Of a stretch of 64,000 nt of DNA, positions 39,882 to 48,801 are shown in pieces. Both the position numbers and the translations under genes were made by a program. Origin of the DNA: Myxococcota bacterium (GTDB lineage Bacteria; Myxococcota; XYA12-FULL-58-9; JALHOP01); NCBI GenBank assembly GCA_022842935.1, contig JALHOP010000015.1, forward strand, positions 1-64,000, written 5' to 3'. The notes beneath the pieces were generated by a model. That model worked only from the letters and a program-made list of their open reading frames with translations, was not told the origin of the DNA and ran no database searches. How positions within the stretch are numbered: the first letter of the stretch is position 1; each line of letters starts with the position of its first letter.

Positions 39882-42152
39882 TCAACGGTCGTGAAACTTC
39901 GTCTCCGCCGCGGCGTGCCGCGCGAGACCCTCCGCGGGCTTGAAGCGCTCACCCAGCGAAGCGGCATAGTGCGTTAGCCGCTCGACCACGGCGCGGGCTC
40001 CCAGGCGGTCAACGTAGCGGAACGGGCCACCCAAGAACGGTGGGAAGCCCAGACCGAAGACGGCGCCGATATCGCCATCGCGCGCCGAGCGAAGAATGCC
40101 GTCATCGAGACAACGTACCGCTTCGTTCACCATCTGCAGGGACACACGCTCGCGGATCTCATCGCGTGGGATACGGCTACGCCCGCGAGACTTTCCACCC
40201 AGCAGGTCGTAGACGGAACCATCGGGGCCACGCTTCTTACCCTTCTCGTAGAGGTACAGGCCACGACCGTTCTTGCGACCTTGTCTGCCATCGCGGATGA
40301 GGCTGTCCATCGCGTCGGGCGCGCTCATGCGGTTGCCGAACGCCTTCGCCATGATGTGGGCGACTTTATTGCCCACGTCGATACCAACCTCATCGAGCAA
40401 GGTGAGGGGCCCCACTGGAAACCCCATCTCGACCAACGCACTGTCGACTTCATCGATCGAAGCGCCCTCGACGAGAAGCCACGCCGCTTCGTTCATGTAC
40501 GGGGCCAAGATCCGCGATGTGTAGAAGCCAGGTCCATCGCGCACGACGATGACGGTCTTGCCCTGCGCCTTGCCAACTTTCACGGCGGTGGCGACCGCCC
40601 AGTCTGCGGTCTTTGCGGTGGTCACCACCTCGAGGAGCGGCATCTTCTCGACCGGCGAGAAGTAGTGCATCCCGAGCACCGCCTCGGGACGACTTGCGAC
40701 CTCGGCGATGCTGCTGATGGGGATGGATGACGTATTCGATGCGAAGACGCAGGTCGCGGGCACGCGCTTCTCGATCTCGAGCAAGACGCGTCGCTTGAGA
40801 TCGAGATCCTCGAAGACCGCTTCGACCACCAAGTCGGCGTTGCCGAAGCCCTCATAGCTCGACGCCCCGGAGACCCGGCTCATGGTGCGCTCGGCCTCGA
40901 AGCGGGTGAGGCGACGACGCTCGACATCCTTGTCGACGAGGCGTCGGACATGCGCGAGGCCCCGTCCAATCCCGCTGTCGTCGATTTCGTTGAAGCGTAC
41001 GGGGATGTGCATCCTCGTCGCGGTCACGTAGGCGATGCCGCCCCCCATGAGACCGCCGCCAACGATGCCAAGCTTGCGCACCTCGTGCGGCTCTGCGGCC
41101 GACGACGTGCCGCCGTCCTTCTTTGCTGCTTGCTGCGCGAAGAAAATCGCAATGAGGGCGCGCGCCTCGGGGCTGACGACGAGCTTGCCAAAATGAGAGG
41201 CCTCGGCAGCGTATCCCGCCTCACGCCCTTCGAGCACGCCGACACGAATCGCGTCGAGAGCGGCCTCGGGAGCGGGATAGAGACCGTGCGTCCGTTCGAG
41301 AAGACGCTCTTTGGCCTTCTTGAAAAGGAGACGTTGCCCGACGGGATTCTCCTCCAAGGCAACCTCTTGGAGAAACTCGGGGTCGGCGATGTCGCGCAGG
41401 ACTTTGGCGAGTGGCGAACGCAGCCGTGTGAAACCGCGAGCAGGCCGCAGCGGCTTGCCCTGCAAGGCTTTGCGCACGGCGCGCCTAGCCGCTTCGAGCA
41501 GCACCGGTCGCGGCACGACCTCGTCGACGAGGCCGAGCTTCAAGGCCTTCTTGGCACGCACATCGTTGCCCGAGAGGATCAAATCGAGGGCGTTTGCGAT
41601 ACCGATGAGCCGTGGCAAGCGCTGCGTGCCACCGGCCCCCGGAATGACCCCGAGCTTCACTTCGGGAAGGCCGAGCTTCGTGACGTCGGCATCAGATGCG
41701 ACGCGTCCCGAACACGCGAGCGCGAGCTCGAGACCACCGCCGAGCGCAGCGCCATGAATCGCCGCGATGATCGGCTTTTCACGCCCGAGCGTCTCGAGCC
41801 GCGCGAAGCCTTTCTGACCGCGCGTCGACAGCTCTTGTGCTTGCGCGGCGGTCGTGTAGCCGGCGAGCTCGGTGACGTCAGCGCCAGCAACGAATGTGTC
41901 ATCTTTGCCCGACACGATGATGGCGGCGACGATGCTTGCCTCGCGCTCGATCACGTCGACCACTGCTTCCATCTCGCGGATGATCGGCGTGCCCAGCGAG
42001 TTCACCTTGTCGCCTTGTCGGTCAAAGGTGACGAGGGCGATTCCCTCTTCGACGCTGACCTTGAAGTGCGACAGGTTGAGATGCGCGAACATATTGCTCA
42101 TGGAGCCCGCCTCGAGACCCGTTTCATCCGCAATAGGGGAAAACTTCGTCAT
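39882..42152 (-). CDS. fadJ: Enoyl-CoA hydratase / 3-hydroxyacyl-CoA dehydrogenase, FadJ type
   Basis: A 756-residue multifunctional beta-oxidation subunit with the hydratase first. The crotonase Glu residues are in GAALGGGLELALAC and GLPEVKLGVIPGAGGTQRLPR. The NAD motif is GIVGGGLMGGGIAYV, and the dehydrogenase His-Glu pair is in GMHYFSPVEKMPLLEVV. ATG 42152 overlaps the fadI stop as ATGA; an internal ATG at 42101 (MSNMFAHL) with GAGG upstream is the alternative. With FadI it should form the hetero-oligomeric beta-oxidation complex. Its domain order is opposite to the FadN-type enzyme at the window start. Confidence 0.94.
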   Translation of the reverse strand: MTKFSPIADETGLEAGSMSNMFAHLNLSHFKVSVEEGIALVTFDRQGDKVNSLGTPIIREMEAVVDVIEREASIVAAIIVSGKDDTFVAGADVTELAGYTTAAQAQELSTRGQKGFARLETLGREKPIIAAIHGAALGGGLELALACSGRVASDADVTKLGLPEVKLGVIPGAGGTQRLPRLIGIANALDLILSGNDVRAKKALKLGLVDEVVPRPVLLEAARRAVRKALQGKPLRPARGFTRLRSPLAKVLRDIADPEFLQEVALEENPVGQRLLFKKAKERLLERTHGLYPAPEAALDAIRVGVLEGREAGYAAEASHFGKLVVSPEARALIAIFFAQQAAKKDGGTSSAAEPHEVRKLGIVGGGLMGGGIAYVTATRMHIPVRFNEIDDSGIGRGLAHVRRLVDKDVERRRLTRFEAERTMSRVSGASSYEGFGNADLVVEAVFEDLDLKRRVLLEIEKRVPATCVFASNTSSIPISSIAEVASRPEAVLGMHYFSPVEKMPLLEVVTTAKTADWAVATAVKVGKAQGKTVIVVRDGPGFYTSRILAPYMNEAAWLLVEGASIDEVDSALVEMGFPVGPLTLLDEVGIDVGNKVAHIMAKAFGNRMSAPDAMDSLIRDGRQGRKNGRGLYLYEKGKKRGPDGSVYDLLGGKSRGRSRIPRDEIRERVSLQMVNEAVRCLDDGILRSARDGDIGAVFGLGFPPFLGGPFRYVDRLGARAVVERLTHYAASLGERFKPAEGLARHAAAETKFHDR

Positions 42153-43459
42153 CGTTCCAACACCAACGCGGCCCCAAGACCACCAGCGGCGCATTGTGTG
42201 ATGAGTGCCGATCCTCTTCCGCGACGCGAAAGTTCGCGCGACATGGTGAGAGCCTGACGTGCTCCCGTCGCCCCAAACGGGTGACCGAGGCTCACCGAGC
42301 CGCCGTAGATATTGAGTTTCTCGTCCGGCACCTTGCCCAGGGGCTTTAAGCCTCCGCGATAACGGTCGCTGAAGTCCTTCGATGCGAAGCCGAGAAGATT
42401 GGAAAGAACCTGAGCGGCGAAGGCCTCGTGCATGTCGACGAGCGTCAGGTCATCGAGACTCAAGCCCGCGCGTGCGAGCGCTTTCGGCGCCGCGAACGCT
42501 GGACCTTGCAGGAGCTGCCAGGACGGGTCGAGCGCAGTAAACGCCCAGGAACGCACGTAGGCGAGCGGTTCGACGCCCAGCTCGCGGGCGCGTTCTTCGC
42601 TCATGACCAGGAGCGCCGCGGCCCCGTCGGTGAGTGGCGAGCTCGAGCCGGCGGTGACGCTGCCGTAGTTTCGGTCGAAGACAGGAGGCAAGCTTGCCAG
42701 CTTCTCGAGCGAAGAGTCCGGACGAACGATTCCGTCTTTTACGACCGCCTGCCCATAGTCGCGGCCCAGTAAGACGTGCATGACCTCGTCGTCATAAACG
42801 CCTTTTTCCCATGCCGCAGCGGCCTTCTTGTGCGAGTTGTACGCGAAAGCGTCCTGCGCGGCGCGGGTGATGCCGTTCTCCTTGGCCATCTTCTCGGCGG
42901 ACTCACCCATGGACATTCCCGTCGACACCTCCTTGATGGCTGGAGCCTTCGGAAGCAGATCGCGGGCGCCCAGGTCGAGGAAGGCCTTGGCCTTGGCGAT
43001 TGGGTCCTTGGCGGCGTTCGCGGTCATGAGCGCATCGGCGAGGTTGTCACTCACGGTGATCGGTACGCGCGACAAGGATTCGGCGCCGCCGACGACGGCG
43101 ACGTCGATGTCACCTGCAATGATGCCCTGCGCCGCGTCGACCAAGGCCTGCGTGCTGGTCGCGCAGGCGCGCGAGACCGAGTAGGCATCGATACTGCGCG
43201 GCAGCCCGGCGGCGAGGACGATCTCGCGCGCGATGTTGGGCGCCTGGGGGTCGGCGATGACGGCGCCAAAAACCAAGCGCTCGATGTGTACAGGGTCGAT
43301 CGCAGCCCGCTGCACCAACTCGGCAACCGCAGCCTTGCCCAGCTCGAGCGCCGAGAGGTGCTTGAAGACCGTCCCTGACTTCACGAACGGTGTACGGATG
43401 CCATGAACGATCGCAGCACGCCCGCGCGGCCCGACATGATTGAAGCCCGGCTTTGCCAT
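42149..43459 (-). CDS. fadI: Acetyl-CoA acyltransferase (thiolase), FadI type
   Basis: A 436-residue thiolase that cleaves 3-ketoacyl-CoA with CoA. The nucleophile Cys is in SRACATSTQAL, the His is in GHPFGATGARQ, and the second Cys is in TQCAAGGLGAAL. DMHEAFAAQVL is also present. The length is typical of FadI rather than FadA. The start at ATG 43459 (MAKPGFNHVG) follows AAGGTGAGC. Its stop overlaps the fadJ start by four bases, so the two subunits are made together. Confidence 0.95.
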   Translation of the reverse strand: MAKPGFNHVGPRGRAAIVHGIRTPFVKSGTVFKHLSALELGKAAVAELVQRAAIDPVHIERLVFGAVIADPQAPNIAREIVLAAGLPRSIDAYSVSRACATSTQALVDAAQGIIAGDIDVAVVGGAESLSRVPITVSDNLADALMTANAAKDPIAKAKAFLDLGARDLLPKAPAIKEVSTGMSMGESAEKMAKENGITRAAQDAFAYNSHKKAAAAWEKGVYDDEVMHVLLGRDYGQAVVKDGIVRPDSSLEKLASLPPVFDRNYGSVTAGSSSPLTDGAAALLVMSEERARELGVEPLAYVRSWAFTALDPSWQLLQGPAFAAPKALARAGLSLDDLTLVDMHEAFAAQVLSNLLGFASKDFSDRYRGGLKPLGKVPDEKLNIYGGSVSLGHPFGATGARQALTMSRELSRRGRGSALITQCAAGGLGAALVLER

Positions 43460-43491
43460 GAAGCTCACCTTCGACCGCGGTCTAGACACTG

Positions 43492-44304
43492 TCAAGACTC
43501 GGACGCGTACACCCTTGCCGCCAGGCTAACGTGCTTTTCGAGCGCGTCCAGCCCGTCGGTCAATGCCGCCGGACCAGGCTGCAGAATGATTGGGCTTTTG
43601 ACCTCGTGGACCAGGTCGTGACGCACGGCACTGGTGCCCGCGAAGCCGGCCCGGGCGAGAACGACCTCTTTTTTCATTTTCTTGCCGCACCACGACCCGA
43701 GGATGAGCTGCGGGTCACGGCGCACGACCTCCTCGGGCGTGACGATGCGGTCCTTGGCGAGCTTGGCCGTGCGTCGCTCGGGGAACAAGTCGTCACCACC
43801 GGCTGCCTCGATGAGCTCGCTCACCCAGCGTATGCCGGAGATCAGTGGGTCCGGCCACTCCTCGAAGAAGACCCGTGGCCGCAATGGCAGATGCTTCGCT
43901 CTCTCGCGGGCCGCATCGACACGCGCAGCGAGAGTGTCGGCGAGCCTTTCCGCCGCGACTTGCTGGCCGACGATGCTCCCGAGCATCACGACCATGCGCA
44001 GGATTTCGTCGATGCTACGGTGATTGAGCGCCAACACCTCGATGCCCCTTTGAATCAAGGCTCGCACGATGTCGGCCTGGAGATCGGAAAAGGCGATCAC
44101 CAGATCGGGCTCGAGCTTTTCGATGGCGGGGATATCGGCCTCGAGAAAGACGCTGACCTTGGGCTTCTCCTTGCGCGCGCGCGGCGGACGCACCGTGAAG
44201 CCCGAGATGCCGACGATGCGCTCCTCTTCACCAAGAAGATAAAGCGTCTCCGTGGTTTCCTCGGTGAGACAGACGATGCGTCGGGGATAGAGCGAGCGAG
44301 CCAT
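43492..44304 (-). CDS. BtuF-like periplasmic-binding fold protein without signal peptide
   Basis: A 270-residue protein resembling the cobalamin/iron-siderophore binding proteins of ABC importers: RIVCLTEETTETLYLLGEEERIVGIS, EPDLVIAFSDLQADIV, GIRWVSELIEAAGGDDLF and VVRRDPQLILGSWCG. It has no signal peptide or lipobox from its ATG, and no BtuC/BtuD genes are adjacent, so it may act in the cytoplasm. ATG 44304 overlaps the stop of the diguanylate cyclase gene by one base (TGATG), and fadI starts 32 bases after its stop. A B12 link is family inference only. Confidence 0.82.
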   Translation of the reverse strand: MARSLYPRRIVCLTEETTETLYLLGEEERIVGISGFTVRPPRARKEKPKVSVFLEADIPAIEKLEPDLVIAFSDLQADIVRALIQRGIEVLALNHRSIDEILRMVVMLGSIVGQQVAAERLADTLAARVDAARERAKHLPLRPRVFFEEWPDPLISGIRWVSELIEAAGGDDLFPERRTAKLAKDRIVTPEEVVRRDPQLILGSWCGKKMKKEVVLARAGFAGTSAVRHDLVHEVKSPIILQPGPAALTDGLDALEKHVSLAARVYASES

Positions 44305-45257
44305 CAGCTGCCGACGTTGTCGCGCTCCGTCGAGCCGTCCATGGCGGCCACCACCACGCGGTTACGGCCTTGGTGTTTGGCCTGGTACATCGCCGCGTCG
44401 GCACGACGAACCAATGCGTCGAGATTCGTCAGCTCGGGCGCGAGCTCGGCGACCCCAAAGCTTGCGGTGAGCCTGATGCGCTCACCCTGGGCGTTTAGCT
44501 GGTACTCCTCGAGACGCTTGCGGTAGCGCTCCGCCACGACGCGCGCGCCGTCGCCGACGGTCTCGGGTAGCAGCAAGGAAAACTCTTCTCCGCCATAGCG
44601 ACCAATGACGTCATTGCGGCGCAAGTCTTGGCGCAAGACACTCGCGACCGCCGTAAGGGCTTCGTCACCGACTTGATGGCCGTAGCGATCGTTGATGGCC
44701 TTGAAGTGATCGATGTCGACCATGACGAATGAGAGTGCGTTGTTGTAGCGGCGGGCGCGCGTGAATTCGAGGTCCAAGAGCTCCATCAAGTGTCGGCGGT
44801 TGACGACTCGAGTCAGGCCGTCGGTGTTCGAGAGCTCCTCGAGCCGCTGGTTCTTCTCTCGCAGCTCGTCTTGGAGGCCCTTGATCTTGAGGTGCACCTT
44901 CACGCGCGCGACGAGCTCTTCGTCGTCGAATGGTTTGGTGAGGTAGTCGGACGCACCCGCTTCGAGGCCGCGCACCTTCGCATGAACGTCGCTCGCGGTC
45001 CCTGCGAGCATGATCACGGGCACCTCGACGAGCTCGCTGCGCGCCTTCTTCAGCGACAAAAATTTGAAGCCGTCGATGCCCGGCATCACCACGTCACAGA
45101 GCACGAGATCGATGCGATTGTTCAACAACAGCTTGAAGCCTTCGAGGCCGTCTTTGGCAAACAACACGTTGGTGGCGACATGGCCGTCGAGCAACACGTG
45201 TTGAACGCGTTGCCGTACCGTTTCTGAGTCATCGATGATGAGAACAGTCGTGCTCAC
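44304..45257 (-). CDS. Response regulator with GGDEF domain (diguanylate cyclase)
   Basis: A 317-residue protein from GTG 45257. The receiver domain (1-120) has the acidic pocket IIDDSE, phospho-acceptor LCDVVMPGIDG and YLTKPF. A short coiled coil (125-145) leads to a GGDEF domain with the active motif RYGGEEFSLLLP and SFGVAEL. An RxxD inhibitory site (RRND) lies five residues before the GGEEF, so product inhibition by c-di-GMP is expected. It resembles PleD/WspR-like enzymes with one receiver. Its cognate kinase is not nearby. It is translationally coupled to the BtuF-like gene. Confidence 0.95.
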   Translation of the reverse strand: MSTTVLIIDDSETVRQRVQHVLLDGHVATNVLFAKDGLEGFKLLLNNRIDLVLCDVVMPGIDGFKFLSLKKARSELVEVPVIMLAGTASDVHAKVRGLEAGASDYLTKPFDDEELVARVKVHLKIKGLQDELREKNQRLEELSNTDGLTRVVNRRHLMELLDLEFTRARRYNNALSFVMVDIDHFKAINDRYGHQVGDEALTAVASVLRQDLRRNDVIGRYGGEEFSLLLPETVGDGARVVAERYRKRLEEYQLNAQGERIRLTASFGVAELAPELTNLDALVRRADAAMYQAKHQGRNRVVVAAMDGSTERDNVGS

Positions 45258-45302
45258 GCCGTCACCAAATGTAACCGCTGCATGCGTCGCGCGCCACGCA
45301 CG

Positions 45303-47882
45303 TTATAGCGGAGTGTCGGCAGAGAAAATGCTGTCCTGTCCGGCGTTGACCACGTTCTTGTCTGGCGCGACCTCACGCGGCTCACTGCCCGCGCGGAAAT
45401 ACTCGGAATACGCACGACCGCCAGGGCGAGCACGCATGCCACTCTCGGGATCAATCGACACCTGCACGATACCGGAGGGCATGTTGAAGGGGCCCGATGG
45501 CTTTTTGCTAGGCGGTTCCGTCGTGTAGTCGGTGAGCGCTTGCATCATGAACTCGAGCCAGATCGGGAGCGCGGTGCGGCCACCCTGCTCGTTCGGGCCG
45601 AGCGGGCGCTCTTTCTTGTCGTGACCGACCCATACGCCCGTGACCAGGTTCTTGGTGAACGCCATGAACCAGGCGTCGTACGAGTCGTTTGTGGTTCCGG
45701 TCTTGCCTGCTGTCGGCACGCCAAGACGCGACGCCGCAGCCCCTGTACCACCCTCGACGACCCCCTTGAGCATGTTGGTGATGAGGAACGCCGTCTGCCG
45801 GTCGAGCGCCATGCGCGACGGCGTGACGATACGATTGTAGGCGCGCGTCAGACGCGACCCGAGATCGAGCGTGGGGTCCCAAGCCACGGTGTGGTCTTCG
45901 AGGACGTTGCCGTAGCGGTCGACGACACGCCGTACGAAGGTCATGTCGCGGCGCTCGCCGAGCTGATTGAACGCGAGATAGACGTTCATCAAGTCGTACA
46001 ATGTCGTGCACGACGAGCCGAGCGCAGTACCGAGCTCCGCTTTGAGCGGGGTGGTGATACCGAGGCGCCTCGCGTTCTTGTTGACGTCGTGAATGCCGAC
46101 CATGTCGGCGAGCCGCACTGCAACTGAGTTGATGGAGTCACGCAGAGCAGCACGCAACAGGATCTGGCCGCGAAATTCCTCCTCGAAGTTGTCCGGCTTC
46201 CAGCGCGTTCCCGCGTCTGCGTCGTCGAAGACGATTGGCTTGTCGTCGATCATGGTGCCGGGCCCCATGTCGAGCTTGTCGATGGCGGCGGAGTAGACGA
46301 TGGGCTTGAAGGCGCTGCCAGGCTCGCGGCAAGCCTGCACAGCGCGGTTGTAGCTCGAGTCGACGAAGTTGTAGCCGCCGATCTGGGCCAACACGTAGCC
46401 CGAGCGCGGCTCGGTGGAGAACAAGGCGCCCTGCGCGAGCGGCTCCTGCTCGAGGCGCACGAGTGGCGAGTCGGCGGGCACGTTGGCGCTCACGTCGCTG
46501 CCGTACTTCCACTCGGACAGCCAATCGCGGGTGGTGGGCTTGACCTGGACGATGTCGCCAACCTGCAGCACGTTCTTGACGTCAGTGACGAGGAAGGAGT
46601 CCATCCGGAAAAGCGGATTGGGCTTACGGGCCCAGCGCACCGCCGCGAGCGGCATGTAGACCTGTGTGCCGGCGACATCGAGCGTCGCGTGCGTGCTCTC
46701 AACCTTGGTGACGAGACCCACGTAGGTCTTGCCGTCTCTCATCTGGAGCTTGGCGTTGTCCTTTAGGCCCAGATACGCGCGGTACTTGGTCTTGAAGAGG
46801 TCACGTTTACCCTTCTCGACATTACCGAGCGGGCCGCGGAAACCCTGGCGCTTGTCCAAGTCGCGCAAACCGTGGTCGAGCGCGTTCTGACCGTTAGCTT
46901 GCAGCTCGAGACTGACGGCCGTGTAGACCTCGAGACCCTCTTCGAGGACCTCGCGCTCGCCGTAACGCTCGATGATGTCGCGACGAACCTGTTCGGTGTA
47001 ATACGGCGCGACTGCCAAATAGAGCTCTTCACGTGGATACGTGACGAGCACCTCCGCGACGGCTTGGTCATGCTGCGCCTGAGTGATGGCGCCGTCCTCG
47101 AGCATGCGACGCAGGACGTATTTCCGACGTGCCAGCGCCTTGTCGGGGTTCGACACGGGCGAATAGTCGCTCGGTCGCTGTGGCAATCCCGCGAAGGTCG
47201 CCATCTCGGCGAGCGACAGCTCCCAAACGTTCTTGCGGAAGTAGTGCTCCGCGGCGGCCTGCACGCCGTAGGCCTGGTAGCCGAGGAAAATCTGATTGCT
47301 ATAGATGTAGAGGATCTCTTTTTTCGTGAGCGCTTGCTCGAGCCTGATGGCGAGGAGCGCCTCGCGGATCTTGCGCTCGAAGGAGCGCTCCGTGGCCGTC
47401 TCGTAGCTTTCGTTGATGGCGAGCAACGACTTGGCCGCCTGCTGCGTGATGGTCGAAGCACCACGGAGCTTCCCACCTTTGCGGATCTTGTCGAAAGCCG
47501 CCTGCATGATGCCGAGCACGTCGACACCACCGTGCTCCCAGAAGCGCTTGTCCTCGGCTGAGATGAAGGCCTGGAAAAGAAGCGGCGGCACCTGGTCGTA
47601 GTCGACCAAGACGCGACGCTCGGCAGCGAACTCACCGATGAGCTGGTTGTCGCTCGAGTAGATGCGCGTGCCGATTTTCGGATGGTAGTCCTGCAGCGAG
47701 TGAAACTCCGGCAGGGTCGGCGCGTAGTAAAAGTAGACGCCGAGCAGCAGCGTGCTCGCGGCGACTGTGCAGGTGAGCGTGAAGAAGATGGCCAGGCGGA
47801 CCATGGTCGACAACCAGCCACGTCGTGGCGGGTCGCCGGAATTGGCCGCGGCTTTGGCCTTTACGCTTTTGGGCTTGGTCAC
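45303..47882 (-). CDS. mrcA: Class A penicillin-binding protein 1A
   Basis: An 859-residue bifunctional peptidoglycan synthase with one N-terminal membrane helix (about 27-50). The glycosyltransferase (GT51) catalytic Glu lies in ISAEDKRFWEHGGVD near residue 110, followed by GASTITQQAAKSL. The transpeptidase has SxxK in EPGSAFKP near residue 520, SxN in RDSINSVAVRLAD, and KTG in TAGKTGTTNDSYDAWF near residue 725. An OB-like insert lies between the two catalytic domains, as in PBP1a. The start is GTG 47882, with GAGAGAG upstream. It is essential-type wall machinery acting in the periplasm. Confidence 0.95.
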   Translation of the reverse strand: MTKPKSVKAKAAANSGDPPRRGWLSTMVRLAIFFTLTCTVAASTLLLGVYFYYAPTLPEFHSLQDYHPKIGTRIYSSDNQLIGEFAAERRVLVDYDQVPPLLFQAFISAEDKRFWEHGGVDVLGIMQAAFDKIRKGGKLRGASTITQQAAKSLLAINESYETATERSFERKIREALLAIRLEQALTKKEILYIYSNQIFLGYQAYGVQAAAEHYFRKNVWELSLAEMATFAGLPQRPSDYSPVSNPDKALARRKYVLRRMLEDGAITQAQHDQAVAEVLVTYPREELYLAVAPYYTEQVRRDIIERYGEREVLEEGLEVYTAVSLELQANGQNALDHGLRDLDKRQGFRGPLGNVEKGKRDLFKTKYRAYLGLKDNAKLQMRDGKTYVGLVTKVESTHATLDVAGTQVYMPLAAVRWARKPNPLFRMDSFLVTDVKNVLQVGDIVQVKPTTRDWLSEWKYGSDVSANVPADSPLVRLEQEPLAQGALFSTEPRSGYVLAQIGGYNFVDSSYNRAVQACREPGSAFKPIVYSAAIDKLDMGPGTMIDDKPIVFDDADAGTRWKPDNFEEEFRGQILLRAALRDSINSVAVRLADMVGIHDVNKNARRLGITTPLKAELGTALGSSCTTLYDLMNVYLAFNQLGERRDMTFVRRVVDRYGNVLEDHTVAWDPTLDLGSRLTRAYNRIVTPSRMALDRQTAFLITNMLKGVVEGGTGAAASRLGVPTAGKTGTTNDSYDAWFMAFTKNLVTGVWVGHDKKERPLGPNEQGGRTALPIWLEFMMQALTDYTTEPPSKKPSGPFNMPSGIVQVSIDPESGMRARPGGRAYSEYFRAGSEPREVAPDKNVVNAGQDSIFSADTPL

Positions 47883-47937
47883 GCGCTCTCTCGATTAGGG
47901 AACGGAGGTAACACAATCCCCGGAAGGCCCTCAATTT

Positions 47938-48801
47938 TCAACCCAATGCGGTTGTCTCGAGCACCAATTGCTGCGGCTCGCTCCGCCATACAACATCTCC
48001 GGGCAGGTCTAGACGCGGATCGCGGCTTCCCACGAGGGTTAGTCGTCGAACCCCGGTCGAGCGCGCAAGCTCCTCGACTGTGGCGCGACCGGCGTACCAA
48101 TGCAGGGGTACGCGCTGCGCTCCACTGCCCTTCAAGCGCCGCAGTCCTGAGTCGACGTCGATGCTACGCCCGACCCTTGCATGCGCAAGGCGGCCAAGGC
48201 CGACGCTCACTCGCCCCGGCACCGCCTGTGGCGCCTCGAGATGACGCACGAGACCGCGGCCGCTACAGACGACACCACGCGCATGCAAAGCGGTGATGAG
48301 AGCGTAAGCAACCTCGATACTTTCCACGCGTACGCTACAACGGTCACGGTGGGCGGCCTTCGCTACGACACCGGCGACAGCGTCGAGATCGTCTCCGCGG
48401 TGACCTAGCGCGGGGACGTGCGCCACGATGTGGTCGGCTCGTGGCCAATCAACGGCCGCGGCGCGAAGCGGGCCGGTGACGAGGACGATCTCGTCTGCGA
48501 GGGTTACCTGAGCGCCCGCGGCGAGACCGTGCGGCCCCGCTTCGACGAGCTGCAAGCGCTCGCCGCCGACGCCAACCCAGCGGTCGCGAGGCGTCGGCAA
48601 CACTGTGCTCGCGTGTCCCGCGGCCTTGAGCAGACGCGCGAGCTCCGCTGTCGCAAGCAGGCGCGTGTGCGCCGGAGGTAAGCGGTCGACGATGGTCGTC
48701 ACCACGCACAGTGGGCGCTTGGTCGCGGCGTCGATCCACAGGGGCGTGCCGCGAACGTGAACGCCGAACGCGGTGGTGACGCGAGGAGGGACGCGGCTCA
48801 C
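47938..48801 (-). CDS. Hypothetical protein, possible degenerate metallo-beta-lactamase-fold relative
   Basis: A 287-residue protein coupled to the upstream FlgT-like gene by GTGA. Its opening (GVHVRGTPLWIDA, PLCVVT, HTRLLATAELARLL) matches the start pattern of exonuclease-type metallo-beta-lactamase proteins, where the segment between would read FVSHAHSDH. Here it reads VVTTIVDR, so the zinc-binding HxHxDH is absent. The rest is Val/Arg/Ala-rich with alternating strands and helices. There is no signal peptide. The family link is tentative and the function unknown. Confidence 0.6.
   Translation of the reverse strand: MSRVPPRVTTAFGVHVRGTPLWIDAATKRPLCVVTTIVDRLPPAHTRLLATAELARLLKAAGHASTVLPTPRDRWVGVGGERLQLVEAGPHGLAAGAQVTLADEIVLVTGPLRAAAVDWPRADHIVAHVPALGHRGDDLDAVAGVVAKAAHRDRCSVRVESIEVAYALITALHARGVVCSGRGLVRHLEAPQAVPGRVSVGLGRLAHARVGRSIDVDSGLRRLKGSGAQRVPLHWYAGRATVEELARSTGVRRLTLVGSRDPRLDLPGDVVWRSEPQQLVLETTALG

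Noticed and set aside
40950-42257. Long plus-strand open frame (435 codons)
   Set aside because: Antisense to fadJ, whose motifs are unambiguous; the composition is typical of a mirror frame.
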